In this document: piece by piece, positions 33,001 through 44,575 of the stretch
Position numbering within the stretch: the stretch's first letter is position 1
Layout of the letters: each line of letters opens with the position of its first letter
From: Takakia lepidozioides
Lineage: Eukaryota; Streptophyta; Takakiopsida; Takakiales; Takakiaceae
Assembly: GCA_030704615.1 (NCBI GenBank)
Contig: CM060731.1
Location: 43,400,001 to 43,464,000 of the forward strand
Direction of reading: 5' to 3'
DNA length: 64,000 nucleotides
Position numbers and translations under genes: made by a program
Notes under the pieces: model-generated
Told to the model about the DNA's origin: nothing
What the model saw: the letters and a program-made list of their open reading frames with translations, nothing else
The model's database searches: none

Positions 33001-33743
33001 TTGTATCCTATACAGTGTGTGAACCAGACTCGTTTTGACATGCGATGTCTCCGTCCCTCTGCAGAATGATATCTGAATTTCAGAATGTAATTCAAGGACT
33101 TCAATCAAGGAAGAACGGAACCAGAAGTGCAACGTGTACAATGAGAAACCAACCTGTTCACATCATTCATTGCCGTCAGAAGACCCATCATGTTGTCGTC
33201 ACAATCAAGCACCATCGATCGAACAGAGTAATGCCACTCTTCCTCCTGTGAGTGCAGCCTCCCAATGACAGCCATCCATGCAAGCAACCGGTGGTTGCCA
33301 TCCCAAACGTGAAACATCTTCCCCGAGAATACCTGGGTGGAAGGTTTTCTGGAGAGAAGAAGTTCGAAGGATTCGTTCACCTGTCTCCAAATGGGGTCCC
33401 AGGAGTCGACGATTGACTCATCAACAAGGAGCTCGTTACCTCTTGAATCCCTAGTAGAAACGTAAAAGACCGCGGATCCATCCAAATACCCATGAACAAA
33501 CTCGGCCTCCAGCTTGAGAATGTCTTTGACAAGGGGTGGACGAACGACGGGCATGGAAACCAACCTACACAGGGGAATCTTCAACCTCCCACCAGGAGCA
33601 AGCATACTTTGAACCACAAGCTGAGAGTTCACCTTTTGACCCCCCAGCATCTCAGCGGCTTTGCTTTCATAAAACTCATCGTCAACATCATCTTTGGTCT
33701 CCTTCCCCTGACCCTGAGGGACCTCATCCGCCACACTTTGCAT
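30027..33743 (-). pseudogene. ParB-like/beta-class amino-methyltransferase fusion gene (E1 copy)
   Basis: Eight exons by eye, GT-AG introns: 33743-33154, 33058-32866, 32753-32326, 32206-31983, 31841-31190, 31087-30749, 30622-30337, 30220-30027; about 960 residues. Exon 1 has the ParB/Srx-like motif KMFHVWDGNHRLLAW; exons 2-4 are helical and charged; exon 5 has a Lys/Arg/Gly-rich linker; exon 6 has ELIILDIPDG, at the place of the DPPY catalytic motif, followed by LSDAGVLVLIQS; exons 7-8 have RSPAFIQTIVE, VLDLSMGTGAS (SAM-binding loop) and HVFGIEGDAEIY. Catalytic block before SAM block is the beta-class order of DNA amino-methyltransferases. All phases fit except exon 2/3: compared with E0 a 13-base deletion between TTGCAG repeats removed the start of exon 3, so the copy is probably dead. 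Confidence 0.8.
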
Positions 33744-33984
33744 TTTCCCCTGCAAGGTTGTTCACTCAAATTCTTATAAGAGAGGAATGAAACGTCGACC
33801 GATGCATGAAAAAGTGGGATAAAAAGGGAAGTGTTCTTTGAGCTGCCAGATAAGTGTTCATTGATCCTCACGGACATGCACTATGTTCCCGATTTACACA
33901 GGGAAAGAACATTGAAAAGTTCTGCTCAAATATCTGCCCATGAGGGCCGAAAGTTGCGCCCTTCCATATTCATATGTTCTGCCT
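33744..33984 (-). promoter_or_regulatory. Presumed upstream region of the E1 ParB-methyltransferase gene
   Basis: About 240 bp, mirrored in E0 at 26291-26451, between the gene and the first satellite unit. It includes a diverged palindrome unit at about 33985-34020. Promoter or intron 3' end; no motif assigned. Confidence 0.4.
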
Positions 33985-36900
33985 ACACAGTGTGCGGTTC
34001 CGCAGACTGTTTGAGCTGACAGTGAAGGGTTCATTTTATACTCAAAAATGTGCCCATGAAGTCCAAATTTTGCACCCAGAAACATTGAAATGCTCAGCTC
34101 AAACAGTGTGCGTTGCCGCACACTGTCTGGGCTGGCAGTGAAGGGTTCATTTCACCCTCACACGGTGCCCATGAAGTCCAAATTTTGCACCCAGAAACAT
34201 TGAAATGCTCAGCTCAAACAGTGTGCGTTGCCGCACACTGTCTGAGCTGGCAGTGAAGGGTTCATTTCACACTCACACAGGTGCCCCTGAAGTCCAATTT
34301 TGCATCCAGAAACATTGAAATGCTCAGCTCAAACAGTGTGCGTTGCCGCACACTGTCTGAGCTGGCAGTGAAGGGTTCATTTCACACTCACACAGGTGCC
34401 CCTGAAGTCCAAATTTTGCATCCAGAAACATTGAAATGCTCAGCTCAAACAGTGTGCGTTGCCGCACACTGTCTGAGCTGGCAGTGAAGGGTTCATTTCA
34501 CACTCACACAGGTGCCCCTGAAGTCCAATTTTTGCACCCAGAAACATTGAAATGCTCAGCTCAAACAGTGTGCGTTGCCGCACACTGTCTGAGCTGGCAG
34601 TGAAGGGTTCTTTTCACACTCACACAGGTGCCCCTGAAGTCCAAATATTTCACCCAGAAACATTGAAATGCTCAGCTCAAACAGTGTGCGTTGCCGCACA
34701 CTGTCTGAGCTGGCAGTGAAGGGTTCATTTCACACTCACACAGGTGCCCCTGAAGTCCAATTTTGCACCCAGAAACATTGAAATGCTCAGCTCAAACAGT
34801 GTGCGTTGCCGCACACTGTCTGAGCTGGCAGTGAAGGGTTCTTTTCACACTCACACAGGTGCCCCTGAAGTCCAAATATTTCACCCAGAAACATTGAAAT
34901 GCTCAGCTCAAACAGTGTGCGTTGCCGCACACTGTCTGAGCTGGCAGTGAAGGGTTCTTTTCACACTCACACAGGTGCCCCTGAAGTCCAAATATTTCAC
35001 CCAGAAACATTGAAATGCTCAGCTCAAACAGTGTGCGTTGCCGCACACTGTCTGAGCTGGCAGTGAAGGGTTCATTTCACACTCACACAGGTGCCCCTGA
35101 AGTCCAAATATTTCACCCAGAAACATTGAAATGCTCAGCTCAAACAGTGTGCGTTGCCGCACACTGTCTGAGCTGGCAGTGAAGGGTTCATTTCACACTC
35201 ACACAGGTGCCCCTGAAGTCCAATTTTGCACCCAGAAACATTGAAATGCTCAGCTCAAACAGTGTGCGTTGCCGCACACTGTCTGGCTGGCAGTGAAGGG
35301 TTCTTTTCACACTCACACAGGTGCCCCTGAAGTCCAAATATTTCACCCAGAAACATTGAAATGCTCAGCTCAAACAGTGTGCGTTGCCGCACACTGTCTG
35401 AGCTGGCAGTGAAGGGTTCTTTTCACACTCACACAGGTGCCCCTGAAGTCCAAATATTTCACCCAGAAACATTGAAATGCTCAGCTCAAACAGTGTGCGT
35501 TGCCGCACACTGTCTGAGCTGGCAGTGAAGGGTTCATTTCACACTCACACAGGTGCCCCTGAAGTCCAAATATTTCACCCAGAAACATTGAAATGCTCAG
35601 CTCAAACAGTGTGCGTTGCCGCACACTGTCTGAGCTGGCAGTGAAGGGTTCATTTCACACTCACACAGGTGCCCCTGAAGTCCAATTTTGCACCCAGAAA
35701 CATTGAAATGCTCAGCTCAAACAGTGTGCGTTGCCGCACACTGTCTGGGCTGGCAGTGAAGGGTTCTTTTCACACTCACACAGGTGCCCCTGAAGTCCAA
35801 ATATTTCACCCAGAAACATTGAAATGCTCAGCTCAAACAGTGTGCGTTGCCGCACACTGTCTGAGCTGGCAGTGAAGGGTTCATTTCACACTCACACAGG
35901 TGCCCCTGAAGTCCAATTTTTGCATCCAGAAACATTGAAATGCTCAGCTCAAACAGTGTGCGTTGCCGCACACTGTCTGGCTGGCAGTGAAGGGTTCTTT
36001 TCACACTCACACAGGTGCCCCTGAAGTCCAAATATTTCACCCAGAAACATTGAAATGCTCAGCTCAAACAGTGTGCGTTGCCGCACACTGTCTGAGCTGG
36101 CAGTGAAGGGTTCTTTTCACACTCACACAGGTGCCCCTGAAGTCCAAATATTTCACCCAGAAACATTGAAATGCTCAGCTCAAACAGTGTGCGTTGCCGC
36201 ACACTGTCTGAGCTGGCAGTGAAGGGTTCATTTCACACTCACACAGGTGCCCCTGAAGTCCAAATATTTCACCCAGAAACATTGAAATGCTCAGCTCAAA
36301 CAGTGTGCGTTGCCGCACACTGTCTGAGCTGGCAGTGAAGGGTTCTTTTCACACTCACACAGGTGCCCCTGAAGTCCAAATATTTCACCCAGAAACATTG
36401 AAATGCTCAGCTCAAACAGTGTGCGTTGCCGCACACTGTCTGAGCTGGCAGTGAAGGGTTCTTTTCACACTCACACAGGTGCCCCTGAAGTCCAAATTTT
36501 GCATCCAGAAACATTGAAATGCTCAGCTCAAACAGTGTGCGTTGCCGCACACTGTCTGAGCTGGCAGTGAAGGGTTCATTTCACACTCACACAGGTGCCC
36601 CTGAAGTCCAAATTTTGCACCCAGAAACATTGAAATGCTCAGCTCAAACAGTGTGCGTTGCCGCACACTGTCTGAGCTGGCAGTGAAGGGTTCTTTTCAC
36701 ACTCACACAGGTGCCCCTGAAGTCCAAATATTTCACCCAGAAACATTGAAATGCTCAGCTCAAACAGTGTGCGTTGCCGCACACTGTCTGAGCTGGCAGT
36801 GAAGGGTTCTTTTCACACTCACACAGGTGCCCCTGAAGTCCAAATTTTGCACCAGAAACATTGAAATGCTCAGCTCAAACAGTGTGCGTTGCCGCACACT

Positions 36901-39255
36901 GTCTGAGCTGGCAGTGAAGGGTTCATTTCACACTCACACAGGTGCCCCTGAAGTCCAAATTTTGCACCCAGAAACATTGAAATGCTCAGCTCAAACAGTG
37001 TGCGTTGCCGCACACTGTCTGGGCTGGCAGTGAAGGGTTCTTTTCACACTCACACAGGTGCCCCTGAAGTCCAAATATTTCACCCAGAAACATTGAAATG
37101 CTCAGCTCAAACAGTGTGCGTTGCCGCACACTGTCTGAGCTGGCAGTGAAGGGTTCATTTCACACTCACACAGGTGCCCCTGAAGTCCAAATTTTGCACC
37201 CAGAAACATTGAAATGCTCAGCTCAAACAGTGTGCGTTGCCGCACACTGTCTGGCTGGCAGTGAAGGGTTCTTTTCACACTCACACAGGTGCCCCTGAAG
37301 TCCAAATATTTCACCCAGAAACATTGAAATGCTCAGCTCAAACAGTGTGCGTTGCCGCACACTGTCTGAGCTGGCAGTGAAGGGTTCTTTTCACACTCAC
37401 ACAGGTGCCCCTGAAGTCCAAATTTTCACCCAGAAACATTGAAATGCTCAGCTCAAACAGTGTGCGTTGCCGCACACTGTCTGAGCTGGCAGTGAAGGGT
37501 TCATTTCACACTCACACAGGTGCCCCTGAAGTCCAAATATTTCACCCAGAAACATTGAAATGCTCAGCTCAAACAGTGTGCGTTGCCGCACACTGTCTGA
37601 GCTGGCAGTGAAGGGTTCTTTTCACACTCACACAGGTGCCCCTGAAGTCCAAATATTTCACCCAGAAACATTGAAATGCTCAGCTCAAACAGTGTGCGTT
37701 GCCGCACACTGTCTGAGCTGGCAGTGAAGGGTTCTTTTCACACTCACACAGGTGCCCCTGAAGTCCAAATATTTCACCCAGAAACATTGAAATGCTCAGC
37801 TCAAACAGTGTGCGTTGCCGCACACTGTCTGAGCTGGCAGTGAAGGGTTCTTTTCACACTCACACAGGTGCCCCTGAAGTCCAAATTTTGCATCCAGAAA
37901 CATTGAAATGCTCAGCTCAAACAGTGTGCGTTGCCGCACACTGTCTGAGCTGGCAGTGAAGGGTTCATTTCACACTCACACAGGTGCCCCTGAAGTCCAA
38001 ATTTTGCACCCAGAAACATTGAAATGCTCAGCTCAAACAGTGTGCGTTGCCGCACACTGTCTGGGCTGGCAGTGAAGGGTTCTTTTCACACTCACACAGG
38101 TGCCCCTGAAGTCCAAATATTTCACCCAGAAACATTGAAATGCTCAGCTCAAACAGTGTGCGTTGCCGCACACTGTCTGAGCTGGCAGTGAAGGGTTCTT
38201 TTCACACTCACACAGGTGCCCCTGAAGTCCAAATTTTGCATCCAGAAACATTGAAATGCTCAGCTCAAACAGTGTGCGTTGCCGCACACTGTCTGAGCTG
38301 GCAGTGAAGGGTTCATTTCACACTCACACAGGTGCCCCTGAAGTCCAAATTTTGCACCCAGAAACATTGAAATGCTCAGCTCAAACAGTGTGCGTTGCCG
38401 CACACTGTCTGGGCTGGCAGTGAAGGGTTCTTTTCACACTCACACAGGTGCCCCTGAAGTCCAAATATTTCACCCAGAAACATTGAAATGCTCAGCTCAA
38501 ACAGTGTGCGTTGCCGCACACTGTCTGAGCTGGCAGTGAAGGGTTCATTTCACACTCACACAGGTGCCCCTGAAGTCCAAATTTTGCACCCAGAAACATT
38601 GAAATGCTCAGCTCAAACAGTGTGCGTTGCCGCACACTGTCTGGCTGGCAGTGAAGGGTTCTTTTCACACTCACACAGGTGCCCCTGAAGTCCAAATATT
38701 TCACCCAGAAACATTGAAATGCTCAGCTCAAACAGTGTGCGTTGCCGCACACTGTCTGAGCTGGCAGTGAAGGGTTCATTTCACACTAACATAACAGACA
38801 TCAAGACCAAATTTTGAACCCTAAAACATTGAAAAGGTCTGCTCAAACATTGTGCGTTGCCGCACGCTGTTTGAGCTGGTTTTGAAGGGTTCATTTCAAC
38901 CTCAGATAACAGACAGCAAAGACCAAATTTTGCACCCAGAAACACCGAAATGCCCAGCTCAAACAGTGTGCGTTGCCGCACACTGTCTGAGCTGGCAGTG
39001 AAGGGTTCATTTCACACTCACACAGGTGCCCCTGAAGTCCAAATTTTGCACCCATAAACATTGAAATGCTCAGCTCAAACAGTGTGCGTTGCCGCACACT
39101 GTCTGGGCTGGCAGTGAAGGGTTCTTTTCACACTCACACAGGTGCCCCTGAAGTCCAAATTTTGCACCCAGAAACATTGAAATGCTCAGCTCAAACAGTG
39201 TGCGTTGCCGCACACTGTCTGGGCTGGCAGTGAAGGGTTCGTTTCACCCTCACAT
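33985..39255 (-). repeat. Palindromic satellite array of E1, about 45 units of ~116 bp
   Basis: On the plus strand each unit has AGCTCAAACAGTGTGCG, TTGC, CGCACACTGTCTGAGCT; read on the minus strand the centre is GCAA, so its orientation relative to the ParB-methyltransferase gene is the same as in E0. Almost all units share one mismatch between the arms (TGTCTG against CAAACA). Units are far more uniform than in E0 and alternate between TTTTGCA(C/T)CC and ATATTTCACCC versions. E0-like units remain only at the transposase-side end (38790-38940) and at the extreme gene-side end. Open frames here are repeat artefacts. Confidence 0.95.
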
Positions 39256-39359
39256 AAACAGACATCAGACAAATTTTGCAAGACCAATGGTTCTTTCTTT
39301 CACAAATACCTGCCATTCAAAGCCGAATTCTTCACAAATATGGGTCGTGTGGATTTTAC

Positions 39360-39667
39360 CTTTTTCGTAGCTACTCGAGAAGACTCCCCAGTTGCCGGGA
39401 CCTTTCCGCTTGGGGCTGCTCTCTTCGCCGACTATGTAGGTGAGCCTCTCCCCTTCCTCTTTCCCGTGGTCAGATCGTTCGTGAGGCCAGTGTCAACATC
39501 TTCCTCCATGTCGTCTGTCTCTCCCTCAGACGCAGTGTCCTCCTCGCCTGTTCCTGGAACTATGGTGGGTTGTTGTTCTTCTCCAGATTCCTGCTCCTCC
39601 ATCGCCACACTTTCCTGTATTCCCTCTTCTTCCTCCTTTTCCTCTTCTCCACTCTTTCCATCCTCAT
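39360..39667 (-). pseudogene. Small acidic/NLS-bearing ORF, possible 5' exon (E1)
   Basis: Counterpart of 17128-17441. It starts at the ATG at 39667 (MERVE), loses one base compared with E0 in the Glu run, is then open through the segment where E0 has a TAG (PTIVPGTGEED), DMEEDVDTGL, and reaches a GTAAAA donor at 39360, just before the satellite. Same direction as the E1 ParB-methyltransferase gene. The basic PKRKG stretch is retained. Confidence 0.45.
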
Positions 39668-40605
39668 TCTATATCTAGCTCTATTCCTGTTTCTAGAACT
39701 CGTGAAGTATAATGACTTCCTTCTCTTTCTCCTCCGCTGGAAACAAGGGCTCCCCACGATGCCCCTGGAGCTCTCCAGTTTGACGTTTGCAACAAGTTCT
39801 GGTATCGCATGTAACAAAAATAAAAATGGACGTTGTCAACCGTATTTGGATGCGGGTGTTGATATTGTGTGCGAACGGAATTCATCCATTTTGTCGTCTT
39901 TGTATTACCCAGCTAATAAAGCGCGAAGAAAAAGAATATCCGTTGCATGCATTTGCGATATATGTCAGATGTGCTTCGCCGCCTGCCAATACATGGCGGC
40001 CTCCTTGCCTTCTTCAATTCGAATGCGCCGTAGAAATGTAGTGCTTTTTCAATTCCGAGCAGTTCTTCCAGATTCGCAATAATTGTTATGCTTCACATAT
40101 GCATCCACGTGTGTTGTGCTGCATGCCCTGTGGTTTTTTTTTATGCCGTGACCGTCCCCATGGGGTCATTCGGTATAAAGGATTGTGTCGGATATGACCA
40201 TGTGTTGCACACATTCGTGCGAGGTATCTCTTGAAGTGTCGGTGTTTGTTCTGTGCTATTCTGGCGCAACACAATCTCATTACAATCGGATCTTCCTGTT
40301 TACTGCTCTCCAGGGTTGTTGCCGTCATTTCATAATGGATGGTTTCATGTCAATTCAGGGTTTGTTTTCCATCCAAAAACAGTACGGCTTCTTGTGGCTC
40401 TGGTCTTTCAAAACGGTTTTCTGGTTGGTGGGAGGTGAATGTGCACGTCATCCCTACATCCTTGGCATGCATCGCCGGCAGCCTTGGTTTGGTGCTACCC
40501 TTGTTGACCTCAGTTTGCTGGTGGTATTTCCACTTTCGATAATTACGGGCTCTCAGTTCGGGGATTTCCGTTCTGCATCGGCAGTTTCGTTCAGTGCTGG
40601 AAAAC
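39668..40605. other. E1 region between acidic ORF and transposase start
   Basis: Inverted counterpart of 16194-17120. Short frames only; presumed divergent promoter region. Nothing further identified. Confidence 0.4.
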
Positions 40606-43600
40606 ATGTCGAGGGAGCGAGATGCACTCGCTCGATTCCATTCCAATGCAGGTACTCTTCCACTGACTGCCACTGCAGACGACGATGGGTATGCAGTTGT
40701 TCATGAGGATGAGCTGGTTACAGTGTTCCCGCTGGAGTTGGGTTCTCTGCTTGTTCAGAAAGAGGTGTATGACGAGGATGGGAATTTGGATTCTGGGCAC
40801 TTGGAGAAACCTTGGTTGGCGAGTGTGGAAGGAAGTGGAGAGTCCTTCCAGGAACATACCGTGTCCTTGGAAAAGAGAGAAGACAATCAGCAGGATCAGT
40901 CGTTACCCCCCTGGCACTGCAGCATCGGTCGTGCAACAGAAGGGCACAGTTCCTGTGAAACAAGAGGTGAGCACATCCACTACCTTCGTTACTCTTTTCG
41001 GACTCGTCCTCGGAGATGTTTCTGAGATTCCTCCGCCAGTGCAAACTCCTTATTGGATGATGACGAATTGCGCGAGATAACAAGTGTCATTCCAAAATTG
41101 AAAGCCCTCGCAGGTGTGCCTGGGTGCAAGAGCGAGCTACGTTTTGTTGATTGGGAGTCCCTTCCAGTGCAACGTGTTCAATACGTGCCAGCTCAGTTTG
41201 ATGGGGACATCTTGTTTGAGCTCAACCCTCCCACGTCTTCCAGTGGACTGGCTGGGCTTCTGCAGGGCATGGACAAGAAACATGACGGACATCCTTGGTG
41301 CAGGACAAAAACTTCGAACATCCATAACGACATTGGCTTGAAATTTCGGAGGTCGGTTTGCGTTGGGCATTGCAAGTGCCTGAATATTTCTTGCCCTCGG
41401 CTGAGAAACAGCGCTCAGCCAAACGAAAGTGAGTGGGAAGGTGTGCCCCTGAATCCTTTCACCCCAGGGCTTGCACCTCCCAATACCAATACTTTTGTGT
41501 GCAGGTTCTGCAAACTTTCCCCGTCCTGTGTTTCTGTTTGCCACGCTCGTATGTATCAGGTGGCACATCGATGCAAGACAATGACTCGTGCCTGCATTCA
41601 TATGGGTGCACACGAGCATCCTGTGTCCAAAGGGAGTTGCAGGGATAGCGTGGACATCGCTAGAAATCTACTGAAGCAAGAGTTCCATAATGCCCTTCTG
41701 CAACACCTTCTGCTATAGCGCTTGCAGCTAGCAAGGCATTCCTGGAAAAACACATACTGGGTGAAGGGGATTCGACACAGCCAATGCTGGATGCAGATTC
41801 CTCCCTTGAGGCAGTCATGGACCATTTCTCCGTGTTGAGCTCTCCCAATATTCGAAACCAGGTGAATGCACTCAGAATGGGCACAGGCACTGCTGGATTC
41901 CTGGACAACATTATGGACCTCAAACGGAGGAGTCGCTATGAATTCATTCAAACAGTATGTTCCCTGGCCAGGGCTCGTCCAAAGTGTATTTGTTCAAGAT
42001 GTCCGCTGTGGGCCAGGCAGTGGTGTGAGCATTGTCGCCGAATGCAACCTGGAGGAGATTTGGCTAAATGTTGGTTAATGTTTGATCACTGCAAACGGGT
42101 GAAGGGTTGGACAACCATGGCGTGCCATGTGTATGATCCAGCGTACCAGCGTGTGCTCTCCATAGCAATTTGTGATATGCAGTCGGAGGACACTGAATCC
42201 CAGATGCTCATGTGGAAGTCCCTCCTGACCGTCATGCAGCGCAATGGAATACAGAACACAAACTTGCGGGCTTCATGGCTGATAGTGCACAGGCAAATTT
42301 CAATGCAGTGGGCGCGTGTTTGGTTCTGGGGATCCTAAGGTCCCATGGAAAATAGGAGCGCACATGCCTCTTCCATTGGAGTCAATCTCTGGCACGTCAT
42401 ACAAAGCGCTGCATTCGCCCTGACCTTCAGTTGGAGCATAGAAGGCTCTGTCTGAAGTACAAGAATGCCACCTCAATGGGAGAAGCAGAGAGCACTTACC
42501 AGGCAATCCGGGCTTGGTGGTTCTCCGCTGGTGCTGCTACAGGTATCCACCTGAAGGAGTTGGAGGACTGGTTGGTTTTCTGGCACTTCAGGTACAGACA
42601 GTGGGGAGCTTTTCATGACGACGGTAAGCCTCACAAGTTTTCCTTAAACACAAATTGCACTTTGCATCGTACCTGTTCATTTGGGGTTGTTCGATTGTCA
42701 CTTGAATAACCTCTACCATTTCTTTTCCTTCCTCACATTTCCATGCAATGCCTCCTGCAGGACATGTCCTTGGAGGACTTGGCCGACATGCCATCGTGTA
42801 ATTTGGCAGAGACTGTTCACAACGCCTGGATGCAACAGTCTACCAAAGCAGGTCGTGACTTGTATGTGGCCACTGCTGATGACATGGTGCGGGCACTTAC
42901 ACAACAAACCAGGTACCGCAATTTTCGGATGGGACGGGGTGGAGGGAAGGGCCCCGATTCGACTTTGTTGATGCTAAGGGCTGCGAGTAGGTCCGGAGAC
43001 CCGTCAAAGATGGCCAGAGCTCTAAACAGGTGCACTGAAGGTTCCCCTCTGCAATCCAGGCTCCCCATTTGGAAGGCGAGGAAAGATTTGGATCATGCAA
43101 AAGGAAATTAAACACTCTTCCAGGGTCAGATGGAGATTCCCATAGGCCAGACAGGGTCAATTTCTCTGTGCCAAAGTGTCTCCAGTGCAGACTAAGTCCT
43201 GTGCCGGCCCTTCCCAGGTGGGTCCTCCTCCTGTGGAGCAGGTGCGGAACATGCAAGCATAGCAGCGGAAATCCCATTGGAGGAGGTGGTGGCCATGGTG
43301 CAGGAATCTGATTGCATTGATAGTGACTGGCATATAGAACGCACCCCACCAGGATCTAGAGTGGCTTGCATGGCAATTCGGACCCCTCTTTCAAGAAATG
43401 CAAATCAAAAATATGCAAAGGCTCCAGGTGGACTCCAGCTCCAACATTCACAGGGTTGTTCCGACCTTATCATAGTGGGGAGTCAAAAGAGCACAAGTTT
43501 TGGTTCTGCCCAGACGATATGGCACGATGCGTGAAGGGAACAGTTCGTCCTTCCGTGATAATGAAGCCCCCTCCCCCCGCAATTTGGCCTGTGCAAATTG

Positions 43601-44165
43601 GGACATCGCTGTCCTCAACCGAGATAAGCATGCTGGAGGGAGGGTTTTGTCTTGCACGGTCCCGGGTGGTGCCCTTATGCACTGTCGGCACAGATGTGCC
43701 ACATGCTCCGACAATGCCTCCACCCGGTGCCAACTCCCACCCAACAAAAAGAGATGGAAAAACAGTGCGCCGTGTTGCTTCGGGTGCAGATCACGAATGC
43801 AAGATGGAATCGGCTAGAATTTTGCAGGCTACGGTGGCTCGTATCACCGAAGTCCCTTCCCCGGGGTATGGACGGATTTACACAGTGCTATCAATTGGCT
43901 CAGTTCTTCATGCCAAAGAATATCAAGTTACCATTGGGAATTTCCCATCGTGCACCCTTGTCCGGATTTTGTAACGATGCGTGAGGGCGCTCTCGGCATG
44001 AGAGGGAAGTGGGTCCCCTGCAAGCATCAAATTACATATACCTTGTAATTATGTGTTGCGACGGTAAGAGAGACCAATTCATTCACAAGCCACACTAGGC
44101 TACGGAGAAGTCATCACCCTTCTGCAGCGGGACACCCGCGTAGAGCTCCGCCAACTTCTCTTTGA
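40606..44165 (+). pseudogene. MULE-type transposase with SWIM zinc finger (E1 copy, frameshifted)
   Basis: Plus-strand copy of the E0 transposase: ATG at 40606 (MSRERDALARF), Cys/His cluster at 41.35-41.53 kb, core at 41.78-42.6 kb (LSSPNIRNQVNALR..., CHVYDPAYQ, CLFHW region), linker, and SWIM remnant near 43.95-44.05 kb. It keeps frame at the two points where E0 is broken (near 41520 and 41835), but has its own indels: near 40810, 41695, 41955-42010 (partly compensating), 42270, 43180 and one extra C in the first CxC of the SWIM finger (about 43957) that leads to a stop. An intron is visible at about 42625-42760. Clearly inactive. Confidence 0.8.
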
Positions 44166-44439
44166 ACACATACGAGCCATGCCGCTTCCCATGCTGGTTT
44201 CCAGGTTGCCGTGTGAAGACTTTTCATTTTATGACAAACATATACATTTCGTTCACTTGTGAGGGCAAATGCATTGCGATTCATTGTAAGCGTCTCTCTG
44301 TGAATTGAAATAAACGTGTCAATCATTCTGAGCTCAAATCTGACATGTTACATATTCTCTTTTTTGGCACGCATTGCAGACATGGTGCATGGTGGCCTCC
44401 TTTGTTTTGTCCACGGTAATAGGCCTCTTCCTGCAATCC
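44166..44439. other. E1 3' flank of transposase gene
   Basis: Inverted counterpart of 12331-12614; no gene seen. Confidence 0.45.
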
Positions 44440-44575
44440 TCGCCTATAGGACCTGCTCTCCAGCAGATTCATGCCGCCCGCTTCCCTGAAGCGTGAGCTC
44501 AGCTCACGCTTCAAAGCTTGAACGTGAGCTCAGCTCCCAGGCTCACGGGGCTGGGCTCACGCCGTAGCTACGCAG
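44440..44575. repeat. E1 right terminal region with GTGAGC hairpins
   Basis: Inverted counterpart of 12194-12330, ending GCCGTAGCTACGCAG directly before the duplication GCATTTGAT at 44576-44584. Confidence 0.82.

Larger units (their letters stand above)
29240..44575. mobile_element. E1: second copy of the Mutator-like element, nested in E0 in opposite orientation
   Basis: Flanked by the 9-bp duplication GCATTTGAT. Its left end GGGGGGTGCTATTCCGTGAG is identical to the reverse complement of E0's right end, and its right end (reverse complement CTGCGTAGCTACGG) matches E0's left end apart from one base. It is about 15.3 kb: ParB-methyltransferase gene (minus), satellite, acidic ORF (minus), transposase (plus). 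The shorter length compared with E0 comes mainly from the smaller satellite. Being inside E0 it is the younger insertion, although private lesions show both copies have aged. Confidence 0.94.

Noticed and set aside
30027-33743. Bacterial restriction-modification or partition gene from contamination
   Set aside because: The gene has several GT-AG introns with consistent phases, occurs in three transposon copies, and lies inside eukaryotic retroelements.
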